Source of the DNA: Waddlia chondrophila WSU 86-1044 | GTDB taxonomy: Bacteria > Chlamydiota > Chlamydiia > Chlamydiales > Waddliaceae | Direction of reading: 5' to 3' | NCBI RefSeq assembly: GCF_000092785.1 | Contig: NC_014225.1 | Location: 1,625,340 to 1,689,339, forward strand | Length of the DNA stretch: 64,000 nucleotides | Shown here: positions 8,081 to 17,233 of the stretch, in pieces | Numbering within the stretch: the stretch's first letter is position 1 | How the letters are laid out: every line of letters begins with the position of its first letter | Program-made: the position numbers and the translations under genes | Notes under the pieces: generated by a model | Told to the model about the DNA's origin: nothing | The model's input: only the letters and a program-made list of their open reading frames with translations | Database searches by the model: none

Positions 8081-9978
8081 TTGGCTGCTTTGATTTTTTT
8101 CACACCTCGGCTAGAGACCCTCACTCCTCTGGCTGACACTCCTTTAATCAGCACATCGGAAAAAGGAAAAGAGACTTTGGAAATTTTTTGTTTAATCTTA
8201 GGGATCAACTGCACCTCCAATATCGGCTCTTTTTCGGTAGAAAGATACGCCAATCCCATCCCTTCTTCAAAGAAGCGGTATTCCTTATCGAGAATGAACT
8301 GCTTGATAATAAACCGCTTCGCAAAGCACAGATGGGACTTCGGATCTTTATAAGCGACATTGAAGACAGTCTGCTTATCGGCTAAACCGACAAAGACAGC
8401 TTTGTTGTTGCTGGCGTGCACGTAATCCTTTTCAGGGATGTTAGTCACACGGTAAGAGCCGTCCTGATAAAGAACCAATAACTTGTCGAAATTCGTTCCT
8501 TCAATTGTCTCCGATCCGGACACTTTTGTTCCCACAAATCCCGATTTTAAATCGATTCCAACCTTCAGCTCCTTCGTTGCAATCGCCCGTTTATCCAGCT
8601 CCTGAATTTCGCCGACTCTTGTTCTTCTTGTGTAAATGTCCCGATATTTTGAAACCAGCTCTTTTAGATATTTAATTGTGAACTGCTTGATGCTCTTCAG
8701 GTCTTTTTCCACTCTAGCCAGTTCCTTCCTCAAACCGGCGATCTCTTCCTGATTTTTATCCATATCAAATTTTGAGATACGTCTGATTGGGATCTGAAGC
8801 AGTTTCTCAATATCATCTTTGGTCGGCACACGTGAAAGCTGCTCGTGGAACGGTTTCAAGCTGTCTGCGACAGTCGATCTCAACTTATCAGACGACTTTA
8901 CCGTTTCCAAATGTTTGTAAAGCCTGTTTTCAATAAAAATTTGTTCAAGAGTTTTGTCAAAAATCTTTTCAAGCAGCCGATCCTTTTCCAGCTCCAGCTC
9001 CTTTTTGAGATACCCTTTAAGCAACTCTGCATGCAATCTTAAGATCTCATCAACAGTTGTTTCCCAAGGCAAATGATCCTTAATCACCATGCACATGCAA
9101 TTGATCGAAACCTCACAGTCAGTATAAGCATACAAACTGTCGATTAAATCCTGCGCATAATGGCCGCGCGGCAGCTTAATCTCGATTTCCACCTTATCCG
9201 CCGTATAGTCATTGATCGAATCGATCTTAATTTTTCCTCTCTTGGCAGCCTCGTCGATAGATCGGATCAAAGACTCTGTCGTTGTTCCATGGCAAATCTC
9301 TGAAATGACAAGCGTTTTTGGATCTTGGATATCGATTTTTGCACGCAGCTTGAGCCTGCCTCTGCCTTTATCATATTCGGAAACATCCATGATGCCTCCT
9401 GTGATAAAGTCTGGGTAGATTTCAAAATCCTTCCCCTCAAGAACCGCTATTTCAGCTTGGAGAAGTTCAATGAAATTATGCGGCAAGATATTCGTAGACA
9501 TCCCCACTGCAATACCGCTAGCTCCCTGCATCAACACAACGGGCACCTTGGCAGGAAGGCAAACAGGTTCTTGATTTCTACCGTCATAAGAAGAGACCGT
9601 CTCAGTCAAATCCGGATTGAACAACGTGTCTTTAGCCAATGGAGAAAGACGCGTTTCAATATACCTGGCCGCCGCTGCGGGATCTCCGGTATAGATATTT
9701 CCAAAATTCCCTTGGCAATCGAGAAAGAATCCTTTGTTGGCCATGTTGACCAGAGCATCAATGATCGCTGCATCACCGTGTGGGTGGTATGCCATGGTCT
9801 GCCCTGCAACGTTGGCGACCTTATGCAATTTCCCGTCATGAATTTTATAAAGGGTGTGCAAGATTCTTCTCTGAACAGGCTTCAAGCCATCGACAACATC
9901 CGGAATTGCACGATCAAGAATGACGTATGAAGCATATTTAATGTAGTTATCCTTGTATAAATACTTGATATCATCCAT
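8077..9978 (-). CDS. parC: DNA topoisomerase IV subunit A (second GyrA-type protein)
   Basis: Cleaves and religates DNA as the A subunit of a second type IIA topoisomerase. The catalytic tyrosine is in AARYIETRLS (Tyr106). The protein is 633 residues, shorter than GyrA or E. coli ParC, with a reduced C-terminal beta domain. The quinolone-pocket motif reads YHPHGDAAIID, with Ala70 at the position of GyrA Ser83/ParC Ser80 and Asp74 at GyrA Asp87/ParC Glu84. It follows parE by one base and matches the second GyrA/GyrB pair next to hemA in C. trachomatis, which separates it from true GyrA. Confidence 0.93.
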   Translation of the reverse strand: MDDIKYLYKDNYIKYASYVILDRAIPDVVDGLKPVQRRILHTLYKIHDGKLHKVANVAGQTMAYHPHGDAAIIDALVNMANKGFFLDCQGNFGNIYTGDPAAAARYIETRLSPLAKDTLFNPDLTETVSSYDGRNQEPVCLPAKVPVVLMQGASGIAVGMSTNILPHNFIELLQAEIAVLEGKDFEIYPDFITGGIMDVSEYDKGRGRLKLRAKIDIQDPKTLVISEICHGTTTESLIRSIDEAAKRGKIKIDSINDYTADKVEIEIKLPRGHYAQDLIDSLYAYTDCEVSINCMCMVIKDHLPWETTVDEILRLHAELLKGYLKKELELEKDRLLEKIFDKTLEQIFIENRLYKHLETVKSSDKLRSTVADSLKPFHEQLSRVPTKDDIEKLLQIPIRRISKFDMDKNQEEIAGLRKELARVEKDLKSIKQFTIKYLKELVSKYRDIYTRRTRVGEIQELDKRAIATKELKVGIDLKSGFVGTKVSGSETIEGTNFDKLLVLYQDGSYRVTNIPEKDYVHASNNKAVFVGLADKQTVFNVAYKDPKSHLCFAKRFIIKQFILDKEYRFFEEGMGLAYLSTEKEPILEVQLIPKIKQKISKVSFPFSDVLIKGVSARGVRVSSRGVKKIKAAK

Positions 9979-9979
9979 T

Positions 9980-11797
9980 TTAAAGCAATTCCTGATCTTC
10001 GTTCACAAGGTTGTTCATAATAAATTTTTTCCGCTCCGGAGTATTTTTCCCCATGTAAAATTGCAACGTTGGCTTAATATCTGAAAAAGAATTGACAGCC
10101 ACTGGAATTAAACGAATATCAGGGCCGATAAATTGTTTGAACTCCTGCGGAGAAATCTCGCCTAATCCCTTGAAGCGCGTGATTTCAACCCCTTTTTTCA
10201 ATTCCTTCACTGCCTTCTCTTTTTCCTTTTCCGAGTAGCAATAGATCGTTTTTTCTTTATTCCTCACTTTAAAAAGAGGGGTTTCCAGAATGTAAAGGTG
10301 GCCGTTTAAAACCAGCCCTTCAAAATAAGTGAGGAAAAGTGTGATCAAAAGGTTGCGGATATGCATGCCGTCCACATCGGCGTCAGTCGCTAGAACAACT
10401 TTCTCATAACGAAGATTGGAAATATCCTCTTCGATATTCAATGCGCTCATCACATTAAACATCTCTTCATTTTTGTAGAGTTGATCCATTTTCATGCCAA
10501 AGACATTAAGTGGTTTCCCTCTAAGAGAAAAAACCGCCTGCGTCAAAGGATCTCTCGAAGAGACGATAGATGCACTCGCAGAGTCCCCTTCCGTTAGAAA
10601 AATCATCGTCTTTTCGGCATATTTGGAACCATCGCCGAAATGATATTTGCTGTCCCTTAACTTCGGAATCTTGAAAGAGATCTTTTTTTGCTTCTCTTTT
10701 GCTTCTTTTTTGACAGCAGACAACTCTTTGCGCACTTTCTCATTGAATGCAATCCGCTCGATGATTTTTTTAGCCGTAGAAGGATGCTTAAACAAGAGAT
10801 TCACAACGGCTTCCTTAACCTCCTGAACCAAAGGAGCCCGAATCTCCGTATTCCCCAGTTTATTTTTCGTTTGCGATTCAAATACTGGATCCTGAATTCT
10901 GATGGCTACGGTTCCAAAGACTCCTTCGCGCACATCAACGCCTTGAAAATTTTTTTTGGCATACTCGTTAACCCCTTTCAGCAAACCTTCCCGAAACGCG
11001 GATAAATGCGTTCCCCCATCAGAGGTATACTGTCCGTTCACAAAAGAAAAATAGCTCTCTCCATAAGATTGCGTATGCAAGAACGCAAACTCTAATTGTT
11101 TGCTCTTATAGTGGAGAGGTTCATAGAGTCCTTCTTCTGACACTTCCTGGTTTAACAAATCAAGCAACCCATGATCGGAACGGATGCGCTCTCCATTATA
11201 GTTGATTGTCAAACCGGTATTCAAATAAACGTAATTCCACAACCTTTTAACAATGTATTCATCATCAAACTTGAAAGATTTAAAAATCTCAGAATCAGGG
11301 ATAAACTCAACGTATGTCCCATCCTTTTCTTGAGTTTTCCCTTTTTTATCTTTCTGAAGCCTGCCTTTAGAAAACTCAGCCTCGACAAATTTCCCCTCTC
11401 GATGACTGCGCACAAGAAACCGGCTGGATAGAGCATTGACAGCTTTTGTTCCGACACCATTTAATCCAACAGAAAATTGGAAAACATCGTCATTATATTT
11501 GGCTCCTGTATTGATCTGAGAAACGCACTCAATCACCTTTCCAAGAGGAATTCCCCTGCCAAAATCCCTGACAGTGATTTTTCCCAAATCTTGATCTTTA
11601 GTGATTAAGATCTGATTCCCATTTCCCATAATAAATTCATCAATGCAGTTGTCGATCACCTCTTTGATCAGGATATAAATCCCATCGTCGTAGTGGGAGC
11701 CATCGCCCAAACGCCCAATATACATTCCGGTCCGTTTACGGATATGCTCAAGAGCATCTAACGTTTGGATCGTGGTCTCATCGTATTTTTTTGCCAT
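9980..11797 (-). CDS. parE: DNA topoisomerase IV subunit B
   Basis: ATPase subunit partnering ParC in chromosome decatenation. The 605 residues contain the GHKL ATP site (IDNCIDEFIMG, RDFGRGIPLGKV, LNGVGTKAVNALS), the transducer domain, and the TOPRIM motifs TEGDSASASIVS and ATDADVDGMHIRNLLITLFL, ending with the RFKGLGEI motif. It directly precedes parC (one-base gap), so the pair is made from one transcript, with recX third. Divergent from pseB; the 84-base gap should hold both promoters. Confidence 0.94.
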   Translation of the reverse strand: MAKKYDETTIQTLDALEHIRKRTGMYIGRLGDGSHYDDGIYILIKEVIDNCIDEFIMGNGNQILITKDQDLGKITVRDFGRGIPLGKVIECVSQINTGAKYNDDVFQFSVGLNGVGTKAVNALSSRFLVRSHREGKFVEAEFSKGRLQKDKKGKTQEKDGTYVEFIPDSEIFKSFKFDDEYIVKRLWNYVYLNTGLTINYNGERIRSDHGLLDLLNQEVSEEGLYEPLHYKSKQLEFAFLHTQSYGESYFSFVNGQYTSDGGTHLSAFREGLLKGVNEYAKKNFQGVDVREGVFGTVAIRIQDPVFESQTKNKLGNTEIRAPLVQEVKEAVVNLLFKHPSTAKKIIERIAFNEKVRKELSAVKKEAKEKQKKISFKIPKLRDSKYHFGDGSKYAEKTMIFLTEGDSASASIVSSRDPLTQAVFSLRGKPLNVFGMKMDQLYKNEEMFNVMSALNIEEDISNLRYEKVVLATDADVDGMHIRNLLITLFLTYFEGLVLNGHLYILETPLFKVRNKEKTIYCYSEKEKEKAVKELKKGVEITRFKGLGEISPQEFKQFIGPDIRLIPVAVNSFSDIKPTLQFYMGKNTPERKKFIMNNLVNEDQELL

Positions 11798-11881
11798 AGA
11801 AAACTGCTTAAGTAAAATGCGAAATAAAGATATAAATAAAAGCCAGAGAATAAATGATTTTCAATTACGGTTCAAGGGCAG

Positions 11882-12895
11882 ATGGAGCACTTTAAGGATA
11901 AACGAATATTGATCACCGGAGGAACGGGCAGCTTTGGCCGCACTTGTGCTAAAAAACTGATAATCAATAGCAAATGCAAAAAGATCATCATTTTTAGCCG
12001 CGATGAGTGGAAGCAGTGGGAGATGAAGCAGTCCGATCCTGTTTTTGAAGATCACCGGATCCGTTTTTTCCTTGGCGACATCCGCGATCACACCCGATTG
12101 ATGCGCGCTTTCAATGAAGTCGACATCGTCATTCACACAGCAGCTTTGAAGCAGGTACCAGCCGCAGAATATAATCCGACAGAGTTTGTTCAAACAAATG
12201 TCATTGGAGCAATGAACATCATCAACGCAGCAATTGACTGCAAAGTCAGGCAAGTGATTGCCCTTTCTACCGATAAAGCGGTCAACCCGATCAATTTATA
12301 CGGCGCAACAAAACTCTGCGCAGATAAGCTGTTTGTTGCCGGCAATGCTTACGTCGGCACACAAGGATTTCCTTGTTTTTCAGTCGTGCGCTATGGAAAT
12401 GTTCTTGCCAGCAGAGGCAGCATCGTTCCTTTTTGGAAGCGCTTGATTGATGAAGGCGCAAAATCGCTCCCCATTACCGATTCAAGAATGACCCGCTTTT
12501 GGATCACCTTGGATCAGGCTGTCGATTTTGTCATTCAGTGCAGCTCCCTTGCTCGGGGAGGAGAAATCTTTGTCCCCAAAATTCCCAGCATGAAAATCAC
12601 AGATTTAGCCGATGCAATGGCTCCAAATCTTCCTCAAGAAAACATCGGCATCCGCGAGGGCGAGAAACTTCATGAGCTGATGATTAACGAAGAGAACTCG
12701 CGCCACACCCTGGAGTTCAACGACCATTATCTAATCGTTCCGGAAATTTTCATGAACACTGCAAAGCTTCTAGAAAAATTTTTGTCTGGAAGAGAAGGCT
12801 CTCCTCTTCCGGAAGGGTTTTCCTACCGTTCCGATACCAATACAAAGTGGTTATCTGCAGAAGAGCTGCGCCTCCTCTTGTCTACAATTTTGTAA
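11882..12895 (+). CDS. pseB: UDP-sugar 4,6-dehydratase, PseB/FlaA1-like
   Basis: Short-chain dehydrogenase/reductase that probably acts on UDP-GlcNAc (4,6-dehydration with 5-epimerisation), the first step toward pseudaminic acid or related deoxy sugars. The Rossmann motif ITGGTGSFGR is at 11-20, followed by HTAALKQVPAAEYNP and the catalytic stretch STDKAVNPINLYGATK. The 337 residues and lack of membrane segments fit soluble PseB rather than CapD/PglF. SD AAGGGC precedes the ATG. It sits between parE and hemA, which are neighbours in C. trachomatis, so it looks like a lineage-specific gain. Later pathway genes are not in this window, so the end product is inferred. Confidence 0.82.
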   Translation: MEHFKDKRILITGGTGSFGRTCAKKLIINSKCKKIIIFSRDEWKQWEMKQSDPVFEDHRIRFFLGDIRDHTRLMRAFNEVDIVIHTAALKQVPAAEYNPTEFVQTNVIGAMNIINAAIDCKVRQVIALSTDKAVNPINLYGATKLCADKLFVAGNAYVGTQGFPCFSVVRYGNVLASRGSIVPFWKRLIDEGAKSLPITDSRMTRFWITLDQAVDFVIQCSSLARGGEIFVPKIPSMKITDLADAMAPNLPQENIGIREGEKLHELMINEENSRHTLEFNDHYLIVPEIFMNTAKLLEKFLSGREGSPLPEGFSYRSDTNTKWLSAEELRLLLSTIL

Positions 12896-12939
12896 TTCGC
12901 TATAAATCGTTTTTTTTATTCATGAATGCGAGGTAGCAA

Positions 12940-13968
12940 ATGCAGATCGGCGTTGTTGGCGTCAACCACAAATTAGCAGACCTTAAACTACGGGAAAGCT
13001 TCGCAAAAGTTTGCAATGAATACTTTAGGGATACCTTTGCAAGGCACGGCAAGCATAACACCCTTCTATTGACTACCTGCAACCGAACTGAAGTGTACTT
13101 TTCTTCGGATGTCCTTTCCGAATCTCATAGCTATGTTCTGAATATTCTCAGAGAGAATCTGCCTGTCTCAGATGAAACCTTTGATCAAAAACTTTACACC
13201 TATTTCGGGCATGACTGTTTTATCCACCTGGCCCGTGTAACCGCAGGACTGGATAGCGCAATCGTCGCAGAAACAGAAATTCAAGGACAAGTTAAAATCG
13301 CTTATGAAAAGGCAGCAGATGCAGCGATTCTTCCTAGAGAGTTGCACTACCTTTTTCAAAAATCATTGAAAATCGGCAAATCGATCCGCTCTGAGCTGGG
13401 ACTAGGCAGAGGAGTTCCCAATCTCGAGCACGCCGTTTTAAACGCCGGCTTTCACTTTTTCGACAAACCTGAAAAAGCCAATATTCTGTTCATTGGAGCC
13501 TCGGACATCAATTGCAAAATCCTCTCCTTTCTCCAAAGCAAGGGGTGCAAACACCTCACTCTTTGCAACCGCACAAAATCAAATGCTCTGGAGGCAAGCA
13601 AAAAATACCATATCAACATTCTCGATTGGGAACAAAGGAAGATGTGGACAGCGTTCGACTGGGTCATCTTCGGAACGAAAGCCGGCGACCACATCATCAG
13701 CAAATCCGACCTTCATCAAAAGCCGGCATCGGACCTTCTTTTAATCGATCTGTGCGTGCCACGCAACGTTGACCCAAAACTTGGAAGGGAAGAATCGATC
13801 ACTTTGTTGAATATTGACCAGATCAACCGGATGTTGAAGTTCCGCAAAAAAAGACTCAACAATCACCTCTCTAAAGCGGAAAAGATCGTTTATACCTCTA
13901 CAAAGAGACATATCGATCTCTTCCATTCAAAGGAGGAAAGAAAACTGCAGCTGCTTGCTACAGGTTAA
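12940..13968 (+). CDS. hemA: Glutamyl-tRNA reductase HemA
   Basis: NADPH-dependent reductase of glutamyl-tRNA, the first committed step of C5 tetrapyrrole synthesis. The catalytic cysteine lies in TTCNRTEVYF (Cys47). Other family stretches are GLDSAIVAETEIQGQVKIAY, SLKIGKSIRSELGLGRG and the Rossmann segment ILFIGASDINCKIL. At 342 residues it is shorter than the usual 410-430: the C-terminal dimerisation domain is reduced, as I recall for chlamydial HemA. The SD GAGG precedes the ATG. It sits 44 bases after pseB and may share its transcript. The stop overlaps the convergent EEP gene by 4 bases. Confidence 0.9.
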   Translation: MQIGVVGVNHKLADLKLRESFAKVCNEYFRDTFARHGKHNTLLLTTCNRTEVYFSSDVLSESHSYVLNILRENLPVSDETFDQKLYTYFGHDCFIHLARVTAGLDSAIVAETEIQGQVKIAYEKAADAAILPRELHYLFQKSLKIGKSIRSELGLGRGVPNLEHAVLNAGFHFFDKPEKANILFIGASDINCKILSFLQSKGCKHLTLCNRTKSNALEASKKYHINILDWEQRKMWTAFDWVIFGTKAGDHIISKSDLHQKPASDLLLIDLCVPRNVDPKLGREESITLLNIDQINRMLKFRKKRLNNHLSKAEKIVYTSTKRHIDLFHSKEERKLQLLATG

Positions 13969-14855
13969 ACAATCAATAACTCAAGGCCTTTAGCAAGAGC
14001 TCGACTGGCATCAGATAAGGCATCTGACGGCAGCATTTCAGGCTTTGAAGACTCTTGTTCAGCTTCACGCACGATTGCCATATCGTATTTGCTGGCAGCG
14101 GCAAATCTGGGATTGGCGTGCGTCCAATACGAAGGCTCCAATACAGTCTTAAAATGCTTAGCTACGTTCTCAGGAGTTGAATTAAAGTCGCCGATGCCGA
14201 TCACATCCACTTTTTTGTCATGCTTTTCCCATAAGCCATCGATCACTTTTGCCAATGCAGACAAACCCTTTTCAGGATATTGCGAAGCCGTGCCCGGAAC
14301 ATGGACACCAACAACAATCATTTCTCGCCTAGAGATGACCTCTTGCACATGAACGTAAGGCACGCGCAAAACAGAATCCCTTCCCTCTTCTTGATAGTCG
14401 ACATTAATCACAGCGGATGTACGAATGGAAAATTTAGAGTTATCGACAACAATTCCTGTAATATTTTTGGTTTTGGTCCAGCCTTCCGGCTTTTCAGCAA
14501 GAAGATGAAATTCCCCGTCTCCAATCTTTTCTGCAAGTTTTTCATAAAAAGTCTCGTATCCCTCAACGATGACCTGGATGTTGACAGCTCCGTCAAGCAA
14601 GCGATTGGCAATCGTTTCCAGCTGACTTTCGATTTTCACGTTTAACACATCGATATTTGTATCCGCTAATACCGTCTGAGCAAATACCTGACTTTCATCG
14701 TTTGCAAAAAATTTATGGTAGGCAGGATTGCTGATATTCCAGCTATTAATCGTACCCAAAGAGGTTTTCAACGCAACTTCGCAGTGATCGCTTTGCAGTT
14801 TTGAGCTAACGGGATCTTTTTTCTCAAAAGGTCTAATCGGAGAAAATGCAGACAT
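13965..14855 (-). CDS. Endonuclease/exonuclease/phosphatase-fold protein (divergent)
   Basis: 296 residues with a recognisable EEP-superfamily skeleton: NSWNIS near 38 (the WN start strand), VEGYETFYEKL (candidate metal Glu), VGVHVPGTA, the strong IGDFNSTPENV (GDFN motif, metal-binding Asp and Asn), and SKYDMAIV near the end. These fit a Mg-dependent nuclease or phosphatase. There is no signal peptide. Substrate is unknown; secreted phosphoinositide phosphatase-like or nuclease-like effectors of this fold exist in intracellular bacteria, but that is speculation here. The frame opens with TTG; ATG at 14855 is chosen. It directly follows asnS. Confidence 0.65.
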   Translation of the reverse strand: MSAFSPIRPFEKKDPVSSKLQSDHCEVALKTSLGTINSWNISNPAYHKFFANDESQVFAQTVLADTNIDVLNVKIESQLETIANRLLDGAVNIQVIVEGYETFYEKLAEKIGDGEFHLLAEKPEGWTKTKNITGIVVDNSKFSIRTSAVINVDYQEEGRDSVLRVPYVHVQEVISRREMIVVGVHVPGTASQYPEKGLSALAKVIDGLWEKHDKKVDVIGIGDFNSTPENVAKHFKTVLEPSYWTHANPRFAAASKYDMAIVREAEQESSKPEMLPSDALSDASRALAKGLELLIV

Positions 14856-14861
14856 CACCAA

Positions 14862-16265
14862 TTAAAACTCCGCCTTGCCTGGATACCTTGGAAAGGCGAT
14901 CACATCGCGGATATTCTCCACCCCAGTTGCAAACTGCACCATTCGCTCAAAGCCCAAGCCGTAACCAGCATGAGGCGCTGTTCCATATTCGCGCAATTCC
15001 ATATACCACCAATAATCGTCGAGATTCATTTTTGCCTCTTTCATCCGCTCTTTAAGATATCCATGCCTTTCCTCTCGTTGGCTGCCGCCAATAATCTCTC
15101 CAATTTTAGGGAAAAGCAAGTCCATATTGGCAACAGTCTTTTCGTCATCATTCAAGCGCATGTAGAAAGGTTTGATCTCCTTTGGATAATCGGTAATAAA
15201 GACAGGTTTATTGAAATATTTTTCCGATAAGTACCGTTCATGCTCCGATTGCAGATCGAGTCCCCAGCGCACCGGATAATCAAATCTTTCTCCGGATTTC
15301 TCCAAAATCCGCATCGCATAAGTGTAACTGGCTCGCTCAAACGACGTTTCAATGATCAACTTCAACCGATCAATCAACCCTTTAGAAATGAACTTATCGA
15401 AGAATTCGAGATCCTCCTGGCAATTATCCATTAAGTATTGGAGAAGAAACTTCACATAAGCTTCCGCATTGTCCATATCCATATCCAAATCGCAGAAAGC
15501 CATCTCAGGTTCAACCATCCAAAATTCTGCCAAATGTCGGGAAGTATTAGAATTCTCAGCGCGGAATGTTGGTCCAAAGGTGTAAATATCGGAATGAGAT
15601 AAAGCGAAAATTTCCCCGTTCAGCTGGCCGGAAACTGTAAGAAACGCGGGCCTTTCGAAAAAATCTTTGGAGTAATCGATCCCTCCCTGCTCATTTCTGG
15701 GGGCTTTTTCCGGATCGAGCGTGGAGACGCGAAACAGCTCTCCGGCTCCTTCGCAATCAGATGCCGTAATGACAGGCGTTTGCACATAGATAAACCCTTT
15801 CTCCTGAAAAAATTTGTGTGTGGCATACGCTAAAGCGCTCCTAACGCGAGCAACAGCTCCCAAAGTATTTGTGCGAGGTCTTAGATGCGCAATCGAGCGA
15901 AGAAACTCAAATGAATGCCTTTTCTTCTGCAGCGGATAGTTTTCCACGTCGCAACTGCCAATGATCTGGATCGATTTGGCCTGCATCTCAACTGCCTGCC
16001 CTTTTCCTGGACTCTCTACAATCGCTCCTTCAATGGAAACCGATGTTCCGGTCGTTAACTGCTCAGCCAATTTCTGGTAATTGGGAATTTCGGGATCAGC
16101 AATCACTTGAAAATTTGACAACGTCGATCCGTCGTTGACTTCAATGAATGTGAAGGTCTTTTGGTTGCGCACTGTTCGTACCCAGCCTTTAATAGTTACC
16201 TCTTTGCCAATGATTTCCTGAAATCCTTTAGGCGGGTTTTTGAGATCTTTAATTTTCGTACGCAT
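14862..16265 (-). CDS. asnS: Asparaginyl-tRNA synthetase
   Basis: Class IIb synthetase charging tRNA-Asn. An N-terminal OB anticodon-binding fold ([25 protein letters not shown]) is followed by motif 2 [21 protein letters not shown], diagnostic of AsnRS rather than AspRS, and motif 3 [15 protein letters not shown]. Length 467. The open frame starts with GTG at 16277, but AGGTGA precedes the ATG at 16265, which I use. It is 12 bases after nfo on the same strand. Chlamydiaceae as I know them make Asn-tRNA by the GatCAB route and lack AsnRS, so its presence separates this lineage from them. Confidence 0.95.
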   Translation of the reverse strand: MRTKIKDLKNPPKGFQEIIGKEVTIKGWVRTVRNQKTFTFIEVNDGSTLSNFQVIADPEIPNYQKLAEQLTTGTSVSIEGAIVESPGKGQAVEMQAKSIQIIGSCDVENYPLQKKRHSFEFLRSIAHLRPRTNTLGAVARVRSALAYATHKFFQEKGFIYVQTPVITASDCEGAGELFRVSTLDPEKAPRNEQGGIDYSKDFFERPAFLTVSGQLNGEIFALSHSDIYTFGPTFRAENSNTSRHLAEFWMVEPEMAFCDLDMDMDNAEAYVKFLLQYLMDNCQEDLEFFDKFISKGLIDRLKLIIETSFERASYTYAMRILEKSGERFDYPVRWGLDLQSEHERYLSEKYFNKPVFITDYPKEIKPFYMRLNDDEKTVANMDLLFPKIGEIIGGSQREERHGYLKERMKEAKMNLDDYWWYMELREYGTAPHAGYGLGFERMVQFATGVENIRDVIAFPRYPGKAEF

Positions 16266-16277
16266 GTTAATTTTCAC

Positions 16278-17144
16278 CTATGAACCTATCCCTCGTGTTG
16301 CAAATTCTCTGAGTAATTCAATTTCATGGATCCAGGCATCGGGGCCTCCAGGAGTTTCAAGATACTTCGGAATCTCTTTCAATCTTGGATCGCGCATCAT
16401 CACCTTAAAACACTCCATGCCGATCTTTCCCTCTCCCAAGGGTTGATGCCTGTCAACGCGGCTTCCCAAGTCTTTCATTGAATCGTTGACATGCAACGCC
16501 CGCAAGTAAGAAAGTCCGATTTTATCATCGAATTCCGCAAGCGTTTGATCCCAACCGACCTGATCACGGATATCATAGCCTGCAGCAAAGATGTGGCAAG
16601 TATCAATGCAAACGCCAATCGGAATCCTTTTTTCTACACGTTTGACGATATAGCCAAGCTGATCGAACTGATAACCGACAGCCGACCCCTGTCCGGCAGT
16701 GGCTTCGAGAAGCAAAGTGGTCGGACCGCCGTCCACCATCGGTTCTGTTTCAAGCAAGCTTTCGACAATCCGATCCAGGCATTCCTGGGGATCGGTCTTA
16801 AGCGCAGCTCCCGGATGGAAGTTAAGATAAGTAATTTTTAAATCAAGACAACGCTGAAGCTCTTCTTTAAACGCCTTTCTACTTTTCTCCAGCACATCGA
16901 CTGAAGGCGCTCCCAAGTTGATTAGATAGCTGTCGTGGCTCATGATCTCGCGAAGGCCGGTTTCCGACAAAGCCTCATTCCATTTTTTTTTGATCTCCTC
17001 AGTGATCGGCTTCCCTTCCCATCTCTTCTGATTGCTGGTAAATAATTGGATCGTTGTCGCACCGATTCGTTTTCCTTCCAGAAGCGCGTTAAATACTCCT
17101 CCAGCAGCAGAAGTGTGCGCTCCAATCAATAAATTTTTACTCAT
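16278..17144 (-). CDS. nfo: Endonuclease IV (AP endonuclease)
   Basis: Zinc-dependent AP endonuclease of base excision repair. TIM-barrel family features: IGAHTSAAGGVFNAL at the N-terminus, IQLFTSNQKRWEG, SHDSYLINLGAP, LNFHPGAAL, LLLEATAGQGSAVGY, GVCIDTCHIFAAGYDI, LHVNDSMKDLGSRVDRHQPLGEG; the His, Glu and Asp residues in these form the trinuclear zinc site. The frame continues 21 codons upstream, but the family start MSKNLLIGAHTS is at 17144, giving the usual 288 residues. Divergent from murJ, as the two are also neighbours in C. trachomatis. Confidence 0.95.
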   Translation of the reverse strand: MSKNLLIGAHTSAAGGVFNALLEGKRIGATTIQLFTSNQKRWEGKPITEEIKKKWNEALSETGLREIMSHDSYLINLGAPSVDVLEKSRKAFKEELQRCLDLKITYLNFHPGAALKTDPQECLDRIVESLLETEPMVDGGPTTLLLEATAGQGSAVGYQFDQLGYIVKRVEKRIPIGVCIDTCHIFAAGYDIRDQVGWDQTLAEFDDKIGLSYLRALHVNDSMKDLGSRVDRHQPLGEGKIGMECFKVMMRDPRLKEIPKYLETPGGPDAWIHEIELLREFATRGIGS

Positions 17145-17233
17145 GTTGTTATCTTTTTTAAACAAGAGCATAGCGGATTTTTTCGTCGTTTTCAAGCATT
17201 GCATCATATTCGCAAATCTAAGATGCTATTTCC

